Part shown: positions 47,900 to 58,000 of the stretch, piece after piece
Numbering within the stretch: the stretch's first letter is position 1
Layout of the letters: every line of letters starts with the position of its first letter
NCBI GenBank assembly: GCA_018241405.1
Contig: JAFEDY010000014.1
Span: 1 to 64,000 of the forward strand
From: Pseudomonadota bacterium
GTDB lineage: Bacteria > Pseudomonadota > Gammaproteobacteria > Burkholderiales > Burkholderiaceae_C
Reading direction: 5' to 3'
DNA length: 64,000 nucleotides
Notes under the pieces: generated by a model
Seen by the model: only the letters and a program-made list of their open reading frames with translations
Told to the model about the DNA's origin: nothing
Databases searched by the model: none
Position numbers and translations under genes: made by a program

Positions 47900-50800
47900 T
47901 CACCTTGTTGCGTTCTCTTGCGCTCGATCCATGGCGTGCGATGAGGGCCCGGCGGAAGCGGGGCGAGCATGCCGCAGCCGGCGGCGCAGCCATTGCTCGA
48001 AGTCGTCCACATAGGTGAACACCGCCGGCACCACCAGCAGGCTGAGCACGGTGGAGGTGATGAGCCCGCCGATCACGGCCACGGCCATGGGGGAGCGAAA
48101 GCTCATGTCCGCGCCGCCCAGCGCCAGCGCGATGGGCATCATGCCCGCGCCCATGGCCAGCGTGGTCATGATGATGGGGCGGGCGCGCTTGTGGCAGGCG
48201 TCCAGCAGCGCGTGGAGGCGATCCATGCCCTGGCGGCGCGCCACGATGGCGTATTCCACGAGCAGGATGGAGTTCTTGGTGGCGATGCCCATGAGCATGA
48301 TGAGCCCGATGAGGGACGGCATGGAAAAGCTCTTGCCCGCCACCAGCAGCGCCACGAAGGCCCCGCCCAGCGACAGCGGCAGCGCCGCGAGGATGGTGAC
48401 GGGCTGCAGAAAGTCCTTGAACAGCAGCACCAGCACGATGTAGATGCAGACCACCCCGGTGAGCATGGCCAGGCCGAAGCTGGCGAACAGCTCGCCCATC
48501 ATCTCGGCGTCGGCCACGTCAATCAGGCGCACGCTGGCGGGCAGGCCCTGCACGGCGGGCAGCTGGCGCACGGCCTCGGTCACCTCGCCCAGGCCGCGGC
48601 TGCCGAGTTCGATCTCGAAGTTGACGTTGCGCGAGCGGTCATAGCGGTTGATCACGGCCGGGCCGCCGGCCAGCGTCAGCTCGGCGACCTCGCCCAGGCG
48701 CACAGTGCCGCGGCTGCCCGGCAGGGACAGGCGTTCGAGCACCGACAGATCCTGGCGTGCCGCGTCATCCAGGCGCACGACGATGGGCACCTGGCGCTGC
48801 GCCAGGTTGAGCTTGGGTAAAAACTGCTCGTAGTCGCCCACGGTGGCCACGCGCAAGGTCTCGGCGATGGCGCTGCTGGTCACGCCCAGGTCGGCGGCGC
48901 GCGCGAAGTCGGGGCGCACGGCGATCTCTGGGCGCACCAGGCTGGCCGTGGAGCTGACGCCGCCTATGCCGTCTATGGTGCGTATGTCCCGCTCCACGGC
49001 GCGCGCGGCCGTGGCCAGGGCCTGCGGGTCTTCGCTGGCCAGAGCCAGGATGTATTTGTCATTCGATCCGCCCAGGCCCACCTTGACGCGCACGCCGGGT
49101 AACTCGGCCATGGCCTCGCGCAGGCGCTGCTCTATCACCTGCTTGCGCGGGCGCTCCTGGCGCGGCGCCATGGTCAGCGTGAGCGTGGCCTTGCGTGGGT
49201 CGCCCGTGCTGGCACCGGCAAACGGGTCGGTGCCTGCCGCGCCGCCGCCTATGGTGGTGTAGACGCGCTGCACATGGCCCACGCCCATGGCCAGGGCCCC
49301 GGCCCGCAGGGCCATGGCATGGGTGTCGGCCAGCTTGGTGCCGGGCGGCAGCTCCAGCATGACCTGGGTCTGGGCGTTGTCGTCGGGCGGTATGAAGCCC
49401 GAGGCCAGCAGCGGGATCAGCGCCAGCGAGCCCACGAAGAACAGCAGCGCCCCCACCAGGGTCAGCACGCGGTGGCGCAGGCACCAGCTGCTCGCGCGCA
49501 TGTAGGCGGCCAGCCAGCGCGGCTCGTGCTCCTGCGCCAGCAGGGGCTTGAGCAGATAGGCCGACATCATGGGCGTGAGCAGGCGTGCCACCACCAGCGA
49601 CGCAAACACCGCCAGCGCCGCCGTCCAGCCGAACTGCTTGAAGAAGCGCCCGGCAATGCCGCTCATGAAGGCCGTGGGCAGGAACACCGCGATCAGCGTG
49701 AAGGTGGTGGCGATGACGGCCAGTCCGATCTCGTCGGCGGCCTCCATGGCCGCCTGGTAGGGCGTCTTGCCCATGCGCAGATGGCGCACGATGTTCTCGA
49801 CCTCGACGATGGCGTCGTCCACCAGGATGCCCACCACCAGCGACAGCGCCAGGAGGGTGATGATGTTGATGGAAAAGCCCAGCAGGTGCATGCCGATGAA
49901 GGCCGGTATCACCGACAGCGGCAGCGCCACGGCCGAGACGATGGTGGCGCGCCAGCTGCGCAGGAACAGCCACACCACCACCACCGCCAGAATGGCGCCC
50001 TCGTACAGCAGGTGCATGGAGCTGTCGTACTCGTCCTGCGCGATCTCCACGAAGTCCACGGTGCGCGTGAGCGTGAGGTGCGGGTGCTCGGCCCTGAGCT
50101 GGTCGAGCGCGCGCTGCACGCCGGCGCCCACCTCCACCTCGCTGGCGCCGCGCGCGCGCGAGACCTCGAAGCCGATGACCGGCTGGTCTCCCAACAAGGC
50201 GGCAGAGCGCGGCTCGGCCCAGGTGTCGGTCACCTGGGCCACCTGGTCCAGGCGCATGCGGCGCCCGCCGGAGACGGGAATCTGCAGTGCCGCGATCTGC
50301 GCGGCCGTCTGCATCGTGGCCAGCGTGCGCAGGGGCTGCTCGGCGCCGCCGAGCTCGGCGCGCCCGCCGGCGCTTTCCAGCTGCACCTGGCGCAGCTGGC
50401 GCGAGACCTCGGCCGCCGTCACGCCCAGGGCCTGCAGCCGCGCGGGGTCGAGCGCCACGCGCACCTCGCGCGAGACGCCGCCCACGCGGCTCACGGCGCC
50501 CACGCCGGGCACGGCCAGCAGGCGGCGCGTGAGCTGGTCGTCCACAAACCACGACAGCACCTGGTCATCGAGCTGGCTGGAAGCGATGGCGAACGCCAGG
50601 ATGGGCTGGCTGGACAGCTCCAGCTTGGTGACCACGGGGTCGCGCAGATCCGCCGGCAGGTCGGCGCGCACGCGCGAGACGGCTGAGCGCACGTCGTCCA
50701 CGGCCTCCTGCACGGGCTTTTCCAGCTGGTATTCGGCGGCGATGGTCGCCGTGCCGTCCACCAGCGTGGTGGTGATGTGCTTGAGCCGCTGCGTGGTGGC

Positions 50801-51013
50801 GATGGCGTTCTCGATCTTGCGCGCCACGTCGGATTCGAGCTGCCCTGGCGCCGCACCCGGCAGCGCCGCGGTGACCATGACCACCGGCAGGTCCATGTCG
50901 GGGAAGTTCTGCACCTTCATGGCGCGAAATGACATCAGCCCTGCCAGCGTGAGCAGCACGAACAGCATGGCCGCCGGCACGGGGTTGCGGATGGACCAGG
51001 CGGACAGGTTCAT
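47900..51013 (-). CDS. RND efflux pump inner-membrane subunit (AcrB/MdtB-like)
   Basis: A 1037-aa proton-driven exporter with 12 membrane segments and two large periplasmic loops. It starts MNLSAWSIRNPVPAAMLFVLL. The proton-relay segment VGILVDDAIVEVENIVRH has the paired Asp in TM4, and GIATKNSILLVEYAI lies in the second half. The closest group is the MdtBC/HAE-1-type multidrug exporters. The adaptor gene lies 9 bp upstream on the same strand; no outer-membrane channel gene follows. Confidence 0.94.
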   Translation of the reverse strand: MNLSAWSIRNPVPAAMLFVLLTLAGLMSFRAMKVQNFPDMDLPVVMVTAALPGAAPGQLESDVARKIENAIATTQRLKHITTTLVDGTATIAAEYQLEKPVQEAVDDVRSAVSRVRADLPADLRDPVVTKLELSSQPILAFAIASSQLDDQVLSWFVDDQLTRRLLAVPGVGAVSRVGGVSREVRVALDPARLQALGVTAAEVSRQLRQVQLESAGGRAELGGAEQPLRTLATMQTAAQIAALQIPVSGGRRMRLDQVAQVTDTWAEPRSAALLGDQPVIGFEVSRARGASEVEVGAGVQRALDQLRAEHPHLTLTRTVDFVEIAQDEYDSSMHLLYEGAILAVVVVWLFLRSWRATIVSAVALPLSVIPAFIGMHLLGFSINIITLLALSLVVGILVDDAIVEVENIVRHLRMGKTPYQAAMEAADEIGLAVIATTFTLIAVFLPTAFMSGIAGRFFKQFGWTAALAVFASLVVARLLTPMMSAYLLKPLLAQEHEPRWLAAYMRASSWCLRHRVLTLVGALLFFVGSLALIPLLASGFIPPDDNAQTQVMLELPPGTKLADTHAMALRAGALAMGVGHVQRVYTTIGGGAAGTDPFAGASTGDPRKATLTLTMAPRQERPRKQVIEQRLREAMAELPGVRVKVGLGGSNDKYILALASEDPQALATAARAVERDIRTIDGIGGVSSTASLVRPEIAVRPDFARAADLGVTSSAIAETLRVATVGDYEQFLPKLNLAQRQVPIVVRLDDAARQDLSVLERLSLPGSRGTVRLGEVAELTLAGGPAVINRYDRSRNVNFEIELGSRGLGEVTEAVRQLPAVQGLPASVRLIDVADAEMMGELFASFGLAMLTGVVCIYIVLVLLFKDFLQPVTILAALPLSLGGAFVALLVAGKSFSMPSLIGLIMLMGIATKNSILLVEYAIVARRQGMDRLHALLDACHKRARPIIMTTLAMGAGMMPIALALGGADMSFRSPMAVAVIGGLITSTVLSLLVVPAVFTYVDDFEQWLRRRLRHARPASAGPSSHAMDRAQENATR

Positions 51014-51022
51014 GGATGCTTC

Positions 51023-52180
51023 TTATTTGCTAGCTTCTGGCGCTTTTGAGGCGGGCGCTGGAGCCTGTTTTTGCTCTGCATCTGCGGCCACACGCACCAG
51101 GTCGCCGTCGTTCAGGAAAGCGCCGCCCTGCTGCACGATGCGCGCCGCGGGCGACAGGCCCTCGACGATCTCCACGCGGCCGTCCACGCGCTGGCCGGTC
51201 TGCACGCGGCGCATGGCGATGCGGCTGTCCGCTACCACTTCGAACACATGGCTGAACCCGTCGCGCACCACCAGGGACGACAGTGGCACGGTCAGGGCCT
51301 CGTGCTGGCCCAGCAGGAATTCGCCGCGCGCAAACATGCCGGCACGGATGTCGGGGTGGGCCGGCAGGTCCACGTAGACCAGCGCGTTGCGCGTCTGCAG
51401 GTCCACCGTGGGCGCCAGCATGCGCACCCGGCCCTCGACCTGGGCACCGCTGGCGGCGCTCACCAGCGCCTTGCCGCCGGGCTGAAGGCGCGGCAGGTCG
51501 GTGGCCGTGACCTCGGCGCGCCATTCCAGCCGGCCGCGGCGCAGCATGCGAAACAGCTCCGTGCCCGCGCCTGCCACCGCGCCCACGGTGGCCTGGCGCG
51601 CCGAGATCACGCCGGCGTCGGGCGCACGCACCTCGGTGTGCTTCAGGCGCAGCCGCTGCGTGTCCACGGCCGCCTGGGCCGCCGCCACGCGTGCCTGCGC
51701 GGTCTGCGCGGCCGTGGCGTACTGCTGGACCTGCTGCTGGCTCATGGCGCCCGTGGCGTCCAGGGCACGGGCGCGCTCGGCGTTGGCCTGGGCCTCGGCG
51801 GCGGCGGCGCGCGCCTCCTGCAGGCCGGCGCGTGCCTGGGCCAGGTCGGCCTGCACGGTGTCGGCCGCAAAGCGCGCCAGCAGCTGGCCGGCGCGCACCG
51901 GGTCGCCCACGTTGACCAGCACCTCGGCCAGGCGCAGGCCGTTGCTCTCGCTGCCGATGCTGGCCTCCTGCCAGGGCACCACATTGCCATTGGCCGGCAG
52001 GCGCCGCGCCAGCTGCTCGCGCCGGGGTTCGGTGGTGCTGACGGTGAGGGCGGGGCGCGCGGTGCTGGCCGCGGGGGTGGGTGTGGGTGGTGCGGCGCGC
52101 GACGGGGCACCGGCCAGCAGCGCGGCGCCCGTGGCAAGCAGGCCGGCGAAGGTCAGGGCGGTCAGGGACAGGCGTGTCAT
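51023..52180 (-). CDS. RND efflux periplasmic adaptor (membrane fusion protein)
   Basis: A 385-aa protein linking the RND pump to an outer-membrane channel. A signal peptide is followed by a Pro/Thr linker. The lipoyl/hairpin halves are RLPANGNVVPWQEASIGSESNGLRLAEVLVNVGDPVRAGQLLARF and LKHTEVRAPDAGVISARQATVGA. The coiled-coil is Ala/Gln-rich (about 120-180). The tail QKQAPAPASKAPEASK is low complexity, and its DNA (near 51014-51060) resembles the dispersed TAGCTTCTGGCGC-type repeats. It is upstream of the pump gene in one operon. Confidence 0.93.
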   Translation of the reverse strand: MTRLSLTALTFAGLLATGAALLAGAPSRAAPPTPTPAASTARPALTVSTTEPRREQLARRLPANGNVVPWQEASIGSESNGLRLAEVLVNVGDPVRAGQLLARFAADTVQADLAQARAGLQEARAAAAEAQANAERARALDATGAMSQQQVQQYATAAQTAQARVAAAQAAVDTQRLRLKHTEVRAPDAGVISARQATVGAVAGAGTELFRMLRRGRLEWRAEVTATDLPRLQPGGKALVSAASGAQVEGRVRMLAPTVDLQTRNALVYVDLPAHPDIRAGMFARGEFLLGQHEALTVPLSSLVVRDGFSHVFEVVADSRIAMRRVQTGQRVDGRVEIVEGLSPAARIVQQGGAFLNDGDLVRVAADAEQKQAPAPASKAPEASK

Positions 52181-52186
52181 CGGATA

Positions 52187-54919
52187 TCAGCCGAATACGG
52201 CATGCCACAGCGCGAGCACGGCGGCGCGCTCGGCGGCCAGCGTCTCGGGCGGCACGCGCGTGGGCTCCTCGTTGAGGCGGGCGCGGTGCTGCACCTGGCG
52301 CAGCGTGCGGTAGGCGTCGGCGGCGGCGTGGCCCACGCCCGCGGGCAGCAGGCCGGCACCTTCCGCGCGTTGCAGCAGCGCGATATTGCCCAGGTTGCCT
52401 TGCAGGCCGGGGTGGGCCGCGGACTGCGACAGCACCAGGTACTGCACGGCAAATTCGGCATCGACCATGCCGCCGTTGCTGTGCTTGACGTCAAACCAGT
52501 CGGGCGCCACCGGGTGGGCCGAGCGCATGCGCTCGCGCATGGCCATGATCTCGGTGCGCAGCGCGCCGTGGTCGCGTGGGGCGGTGATGACGGCCTCGCG
52601 CACGCCGTCGAAGCGCGCGCGCAGGTCTTCGCTGCCCAGCACGAAGCGCGCGCGCGTCATGGCCTGGTGCTCCCAGGTCCAGGCGGTGTTGCTGCCGCGC
52701 TGCTGCTGGTAATCGGCATAGGCCTTGAAGCTGGTCACGAGCATGCCCGAGCTGCCGTTGGGGCGCAGCGCGGTGTCGATCTCGAACAAATCGCCCTCGC
52801 CCGTCTTCACGGTGAGCCAGTTGATGAGCTTGCGCACGAAGGCGGTGTAGGCCTCGGGGGCGCGCTCGTCGTCGTCGTCGAAGACGAAGACGATGTCCAG
52901 GTCGCTGCCGTAGCCCAGCTCCTTGCCGCCGAGCTTGCCGTAGCCAATGATGGCGAATTGCGGCTCCTCGCGGTGGCGGTTCCTGAGCCGGCTCCAGCAC
53001 CACCGTGCCGTGACGCGCAGCACGCTGTCGGCCAGGGCCGAGAGGTCGTCGGCCACCTGCTCGACGCTGATGCGCTGCTCCACGTCGCGCGCCAGCGTGC
53101 GGAAGGTCTCGGCGTGGTGGGCGCGGCGCAGCAGGTCGAGCAGATTCTCGTCGTCGTCCTCGCCCGTGGATTGGAGCGCGGCCAGGCGCAGCGCCAGCTC
53201 ATGTTCGAAGTCGGCGGCCACGAAGCGCTCGGACAGCAGGGCCTCGCTGGCCAGTTCGTCGATCACGCCCGGGTGCTGCAGCATGTAGCGCGCCGGCCAC
53301 TTGGCCGCGCCCAGCAGGTGCAGCAGGCGCTCGTGCACCAGGGGGCGCTCCAGCAGCAGCGCCAGATAGCTTTCGCGCCGCAGCAGGGGTTCGAGCCAGC
53401 CGACCAGGCGCAGGGCGGCGTCTTCATTGACCCGGCCCTCGGCCAGCCAATGGGCCGTGCGCTGCACGATGCGCAACAGGCGCGTGCGCGCCTCGTCGCG
53501 CAGGCCTTGCACGCGGGCATGTGTGCGCCACTCGGCGACGCGATCGCGCAGCGCGGGCGGCAGCTGCTCCAGGAGCGCCTCCGGATCGGGCGCGGGGGCC
53601 TCGGCGGCGCGCGCCTTGCCGCAGCCGCCGTTGCCGCAGCGCTTAGGCTGCGCGCCGCCGAGCAGGGTGTCGAACTCCTGCGCCACGAGTTCGCGCTGGG
53701 CATCGAGCTCGCGCAGAAAATCGCAGCACGACAGGCCCATGGTGTGGGCGATCCAGGCCAGGTCTTCGTCGCGTGTCGGCAGCACATGGGTCTGCTGGTC
53801 GTCCAGGTACTGGATGCGGTGCTCCACGCGGCGCAGAAAGGTATAGGCGCCGGCCAGCTGCGCGGCCTTGTCGGCCGGCATGAGGCCGGCGCGCTCCAGG
53901 CGCTGCAATGCCTCCAATGTGGGGCGGCGGCGCAGCTCGGGGAACTGGCCGCCGCGCACCACCTGCAAGAGCTGCACGGTGAACTCGACCTCGCGGATGC
54001 CGCCGCGCGAGAGCTTGACGTCATTGGCGCGCTCGGGCCGGCCGGCACTGCGCTGCACGGCGTGGTCGCGGATCTGGTGGTGCAGCACACGCAGCGCGTC
54101 GAACACGCTGTAGTCCAGGTAGCGGCGGAAGACGAAGGGCAGCACCACGGCGCGCAGCGCCTGCACGTTGGGGGTGGCGGTGCAATCGAGCGGCGCCACC
54201 ACGCGGCTCTTGAGCCAGGCAAAGCGCTCCCATTCGCGCCCATGCACCTGCAGGTAGTCCTCTAGCGCCGACAGCGACAGGGCGGAAGGCCCGGAGTTGC
54301 CATGGGGCCGCAGCGCCAGGTCCACGCGGAACACGAGGCCATGCTCGGTGGTGTCGCCCACCAGGGCGTAGATGGCCTTGACGGCGCGCGCAAAGTATTC
54401 GTGGTTGGAGAGCTTGCCGCGCCCGTCGGGCAGGCCGGCGGTCTCGCCATCCTGCTCGTAGACGTAGATCAGGTCGATGTCGCTGGACACGTTGAGCTCG
54501 CGCGCGCCCAGCTTGCCCATGCCTATCACCCACAGCTGCACCGGCTCGCCCTGGGGGCCGAGCGGTGCGCCGTGGCGCGCGTCCAGCTCGGCGCGGGCGT
54601 GGCGGCAGGCGCGGTCCAGCGCCAGCTCGGCCAGCCGGGTCACCGTCAGGGTGATGTCGGCCAGCGGCGCGCCCTGGTCGCAGTCCAGCATGAGGAGGCG
54701 GTGCATCACCAGCTGGCGCAGTATGCGCAGCGCCGCGCCCAGGTCGTGGCCGCGCGCGCGCAGGGCCTCGCAGGCCTGGTCCATGGCGGCGTGGTCGGGT
54801 ACGCCCGGCGGCAGCAGGGGCAGCTCGGCGCCATAGCGACGCTCAAGGCGCTGGAAGAAGCGCGAATAGGTCGAGAGTGGGCCGTTGGCGGCTACGGGTT
54901 CGGTCGAAGGCATGGGCAT
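52187..54919 (-). CDS. glnE: GlnE, bifunctional glutamine synthetase adenylyltransferase/adenylyl-removing enzyme
   Basis: GlnE attaches and removes AMP on glutamine synthetase according to PII state. The protein has 910 aa, slightly shorter at the N-terminus than the E. coli 946. The two nucleotidyltransferase sites are GMGKLGARELNVSSDIDLIYVYE (removing domain) and GYGKLGGKELGYGSDLDIVFVFDDD (adding domain), both with the paired Asp. ATGs at 54919 and 54913 are both possible. The adaptor gene begins 6 bp after its stop, so efflux genes may be co-transcribed. It is divergent from the yhdP-like gene, a common betaproteobacterial order. Confidence 0.97.
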   Translation of the reverse strand: MPMPSTEPVAANGPLSTYSRFFQRLERRYGAELPLLPPGVPDHAAMDQACEALRARGHDLGAALRILRQLVMHRLLMLDCDQGAPLADITLTVTRLAELALDRACRHARAELDARHGAPLGPQGEPVQLWVIGMGKLGARELNVSSDIDLIYVYEQDGETAGLPDGRGKLSNHEYFARAVKAIYALVGDTTEHGLVFRVDLALRPHGNSGPSALSLSALEDYLQVHGREWERFAWLKSRVVAPLDCTATPNVQALRAVVLPFVFRRYLDYSVFDALRVLHHQIRDHAVQRSAGRPERANDVKLSRGGIREVEFTVQLLQVVRGGQFPELRRRPTLEALQRLERAGLMPADKAAQLAGAYTFLRRVEHRIQYLDDQQTHVLPTRDEDLAWIAHTMGLSCCDFLRELDAQRELVAQEFDTLLGGAQPKRCGNGGCGKARAAEAPAPDPEALLEQLPPALRDRVAEWRTHARVQGLRDEARTRLLRIVQRTAHWLAEGRVNEDAALRLVGWLEPLLRRESYLALLLERPLVHERLLHLLGAAKWPARYMLQHPGVIDELASEALLSERFVAADFEHELALRLAALQSTGEDDDENLLDLLRRAHHAETFRTLARDVEQRISVEQVADDLSALADSVLRVTARWCWSRLRNRHREEPQFAIIGYGKLGGKELGYGSDLDIVFVFDDDDERAPEAYTAFVRKLINWLTVKTGEGDLFEIDTALRPNGSSGMLVTSFKAYADYQQQRGSNTAWTWEHQAMTRARFVLGSEDLRARFDGVREAVITAPRDHGALRTEIMAMRERMRSAHPVAPDWFDVKHSNGGMVDAEFAVQYLVLSQSAAHPGLQGNLGNIALLQRAEGAGLLPAGVGHAAADAYRTLRQVQHRARLNEEPTRVPPETLAAERAAVLALWHAVFG

Positions 54920-55012
54920 GGCGGGGCTACGGTGGCGTGTGGTCCCCGGGCGCCGGGACAGAACCTAAGGGGCATGTGCGGGTCATAATTCCTGACACCG
55001 TTTTCACCTGCC

Positions 55013-58000
55013 ATGACAGAGCCCTCGTCCCATCCCTCCCGCCTTCTCCGGTTCGTGGCGGGCTGTGCGCGGTGGGGCCTGGGGCTGCTGCTGGCCTTGT
55101 GGCTGCTGTTGGCGGCTGCCTGGGGGGCGCTGCATGGCTGGATTGTGCCGCGTATCGGCGACTTCCGTCCGCAGCTGGAGGCGCAGGCGCAGCGGGCGCT
55201 GGGGGTTCCGGTGCGCATCGCCGGCATCTCGGCGCGCAGCGTGGGATTTTTCCCGACCGTGGAGCTGACGGGCGTGGCCCTGCTGGACCCCGAGGGGCGC
55301 GAGGCGCTGCGCCTGCCGCGCGTGGTGGTGGCGCTGTCGCCACGCTCGCTGCTGCGCCGGGGGTTCGAGCAGATCTTCATCGAAGGCCCGGAGCTCGACA
55401 TACGCCGCGAGCGCGACGGCCGCATCGCCATCGCCGGCCTGAGCTTTCGCGACACGGGCAGCAGCGACAGCGCCGCCGCCGACTGGCTGTTTGCCCAGCC
55501 CGAGCTGGCGATACGCGGCGGCCTGGTGCGCTGGAGCGATGCGCTGCGCGGCACCGAGCCGCTGGCGCTGACCGATGTGGACCTGGTGCTGCGCAACGGC
55601 GGCTGGCGCCATGGCCTGCGCCTGGACGCCACGCCGCCGTCCGACTGGGGCGAGCGCTTCACGCTGCGCGGGCAATTGCGCCAGCCGCTGCTCACCACGC
55701 ATGGCGGCAATTGGCAGCGCTGGAGCGGCCAGTTGTACGCCTATTTCGCACGCGTCGATGTCTCGCGCCTGAACCGCTATGCGGACTTGGACGGCCTGCA
55801 GGTGAATCAAGGCCGGGGCGCGCTGCGCGCCTGGCTCGACGTGCAGCAGGGCCGGCTCGTGGGCGGTGCGGCCGACATGGCGCTGGGCGAGGTCAACGCC
55901 ACGCTGCGCCAGGACCTGCGCCCGCTGGTGCTGCACACCGTGACGGGCCGGGTCAGCGGCCGCTGGCTGGACGATGGTTTCGAGGTGGCCACCCAGAACC
56001 TGCAGTTCCTGGCCGACGACGGCCTGCGCTGGAGCGGCGGCAATCTGTTCCTGCGCCACACGGCCGGAGGCCGAGCCGGCCGCGCGCAGGGCGAGCTGCG
56101 CGCCGACCGGCTGGACCTGGCCGCGCTCACGCAGATCGCCGCCCGCCTGCCGCTGGACGAGGCCGCGCACGCGGCGCTGCAAACCTATGCCCCCCAGGGT
56201 ATGGTGGAGCAGCTGCAGGGCGGCTGGCAGGGCCCGCTGGCGCGGCCGCAGCAATACCAGCTGCGCGGCAAGGTGACGGGCCTGGCCCTGGCCGCGCAGG
56301 ATCAGGCGCCCACGGTGGCCGGCCTGGCGGGCGCAAACCTGGACTTCGACCTCACGCAAACGGGCGGCCGTGCGGCGCTGGCCATGGCCGATGGCCGGCT
56401 GCTGCTGCCCGGCGTGTTCGAGGACCCGGTGGTCCCCGTGCAGCGGCTCTCGGCCACGGTGCGCTGGCAGATCGACGGCCAGCGCATCGCCGTGCAGAGC
56501 GGCGACCTGCGCTTTGCCAATGCCGACGCCCAGGGCGAGGCACGCCTGACCTGGCAGACGGCGGACCCGACCAGCTCAAGCGCACGCGCGCGCCTGCCCG
56601 GCGTGCTCGACCTCGTGGGCAGCCTGTCACGGGCCGATGCCACGCGCGTGCACCGCTACCTGCCGCTGGCCGTGCCCGCCCAGGCACGCCACTACGTGCG
56701 CGACGCCATCCTGGCGGGTTCGGCCAGCCAGGTGCAGTTCCGCGTCAAGGGGGACCTGCACGACTTCCCCTATGGCCATGCGCCGCGCCGGGGTGAGTTC
56801 CAGGTCGTGGTTCCGGTCAAGGACGTGAAATTCGACTACGTGCCGCCGGCCTTGCTGGCGCCGGGCGACCGACCCTGGCCGGCGCTGGCCGGCCTTGCCG
56901 GCGAGCTGGTGTTCGACCGCGCCGGCATGGTCGTGCGCAACGTCACGGGCGGTTTTGCCGGCCAACCCAGTCTGCGCGTGCAGAAGGTCGGCGCCAAGAT
57001 TGCCGACCTGGAGCACAGCGTGGTCGAGGTCGATGGCCAGGTGCGCGGCCCGCTGCAGGACATGCTGGCGCTGGTCAGCGGCTCGCAGATCGCGCAGCTC
57101 ACGCATGGCGCACTGGACCGTGCCACGGCCAGCGGTGCGGCCGAACTGCAGCTGGGCCTGAACCTGCCCATAGACGCCATGGACCGCTCCCGCGTGCGCG
57201 GCAGCGTGACGCTTTCGGGCAACGAGGTGCGCTTCGTGCCCGAGGCACCCACGGTCAGCGGCGCGCGCGGCGTGGTGCAGTTCAGTGAGCGCGGCTTCGG
57301 CCTGGTCGGCGTGCAGGGCCGGGCGCTGGGCGGCGAGCTGCGCCTGGAGGGCGGCATGAGCGCCCCGCAGGCGCCAGGCGCACAGGAATCGGCCGTGCGC
57401 GTGCGTGCGCGCGGCACGGCCACGGCCGAGGGACTGGCTGCGTCGCCGCAGCTGGGCCTGCTGTCGCGCCTGGCGCGCCACGCCAGCGGCAGCGCCGCCT
57501 ACAGCCTGAACATCGGTGTGCGCCGCGGCGAGCCCGAGATCCAGGTGACAACCGACCTGGTGGGCATGGCACTGGCCGCGCCGGCCCCGCTGGGCAAGGC
57601 GGCGCAGGCGCCGTTGGCTGTGCGCTTTGACAACCAGCTCACGCGTGAGGCTGCGGCCGCACCCGATACACCGCTGCAGGATCAGCTGGCGCTGGAGCTC
57701 GGTGGCGTGGCGCGCCTGGCCTATGTGCGTGCCCTCGATGGCGCACAGCCGCGTGTACTGCGCGGCGCCATTGCTGTGGGCGAGCCCGCGGCGGCGCCCC
57801 TGTCCCTGCCGGATCAGGGCGTGGTGGCCCATGCGGTGCTGGACGATGTCGATGTCGATGCCTGGCGCGCGCTGCTCGACGAGCCCGCGGCGGCAGTCGC
57901 CGCGCCCGCATCGGCGCCGGCCGGCGAGGACCGGGCGGCGGACTACCTGCCCGCGCGCCTGGCGGTGCGCGCAAGGCAGCTCACCATGCAGGGGCGCAGC

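Noticed and set aside
51071..54265. A 1064-codon plus-strand open frame
   Set aside because: It lies antisense to the efflux adaptor and glnE, which have full family motifs. High G+C in third positions produces such shadows.
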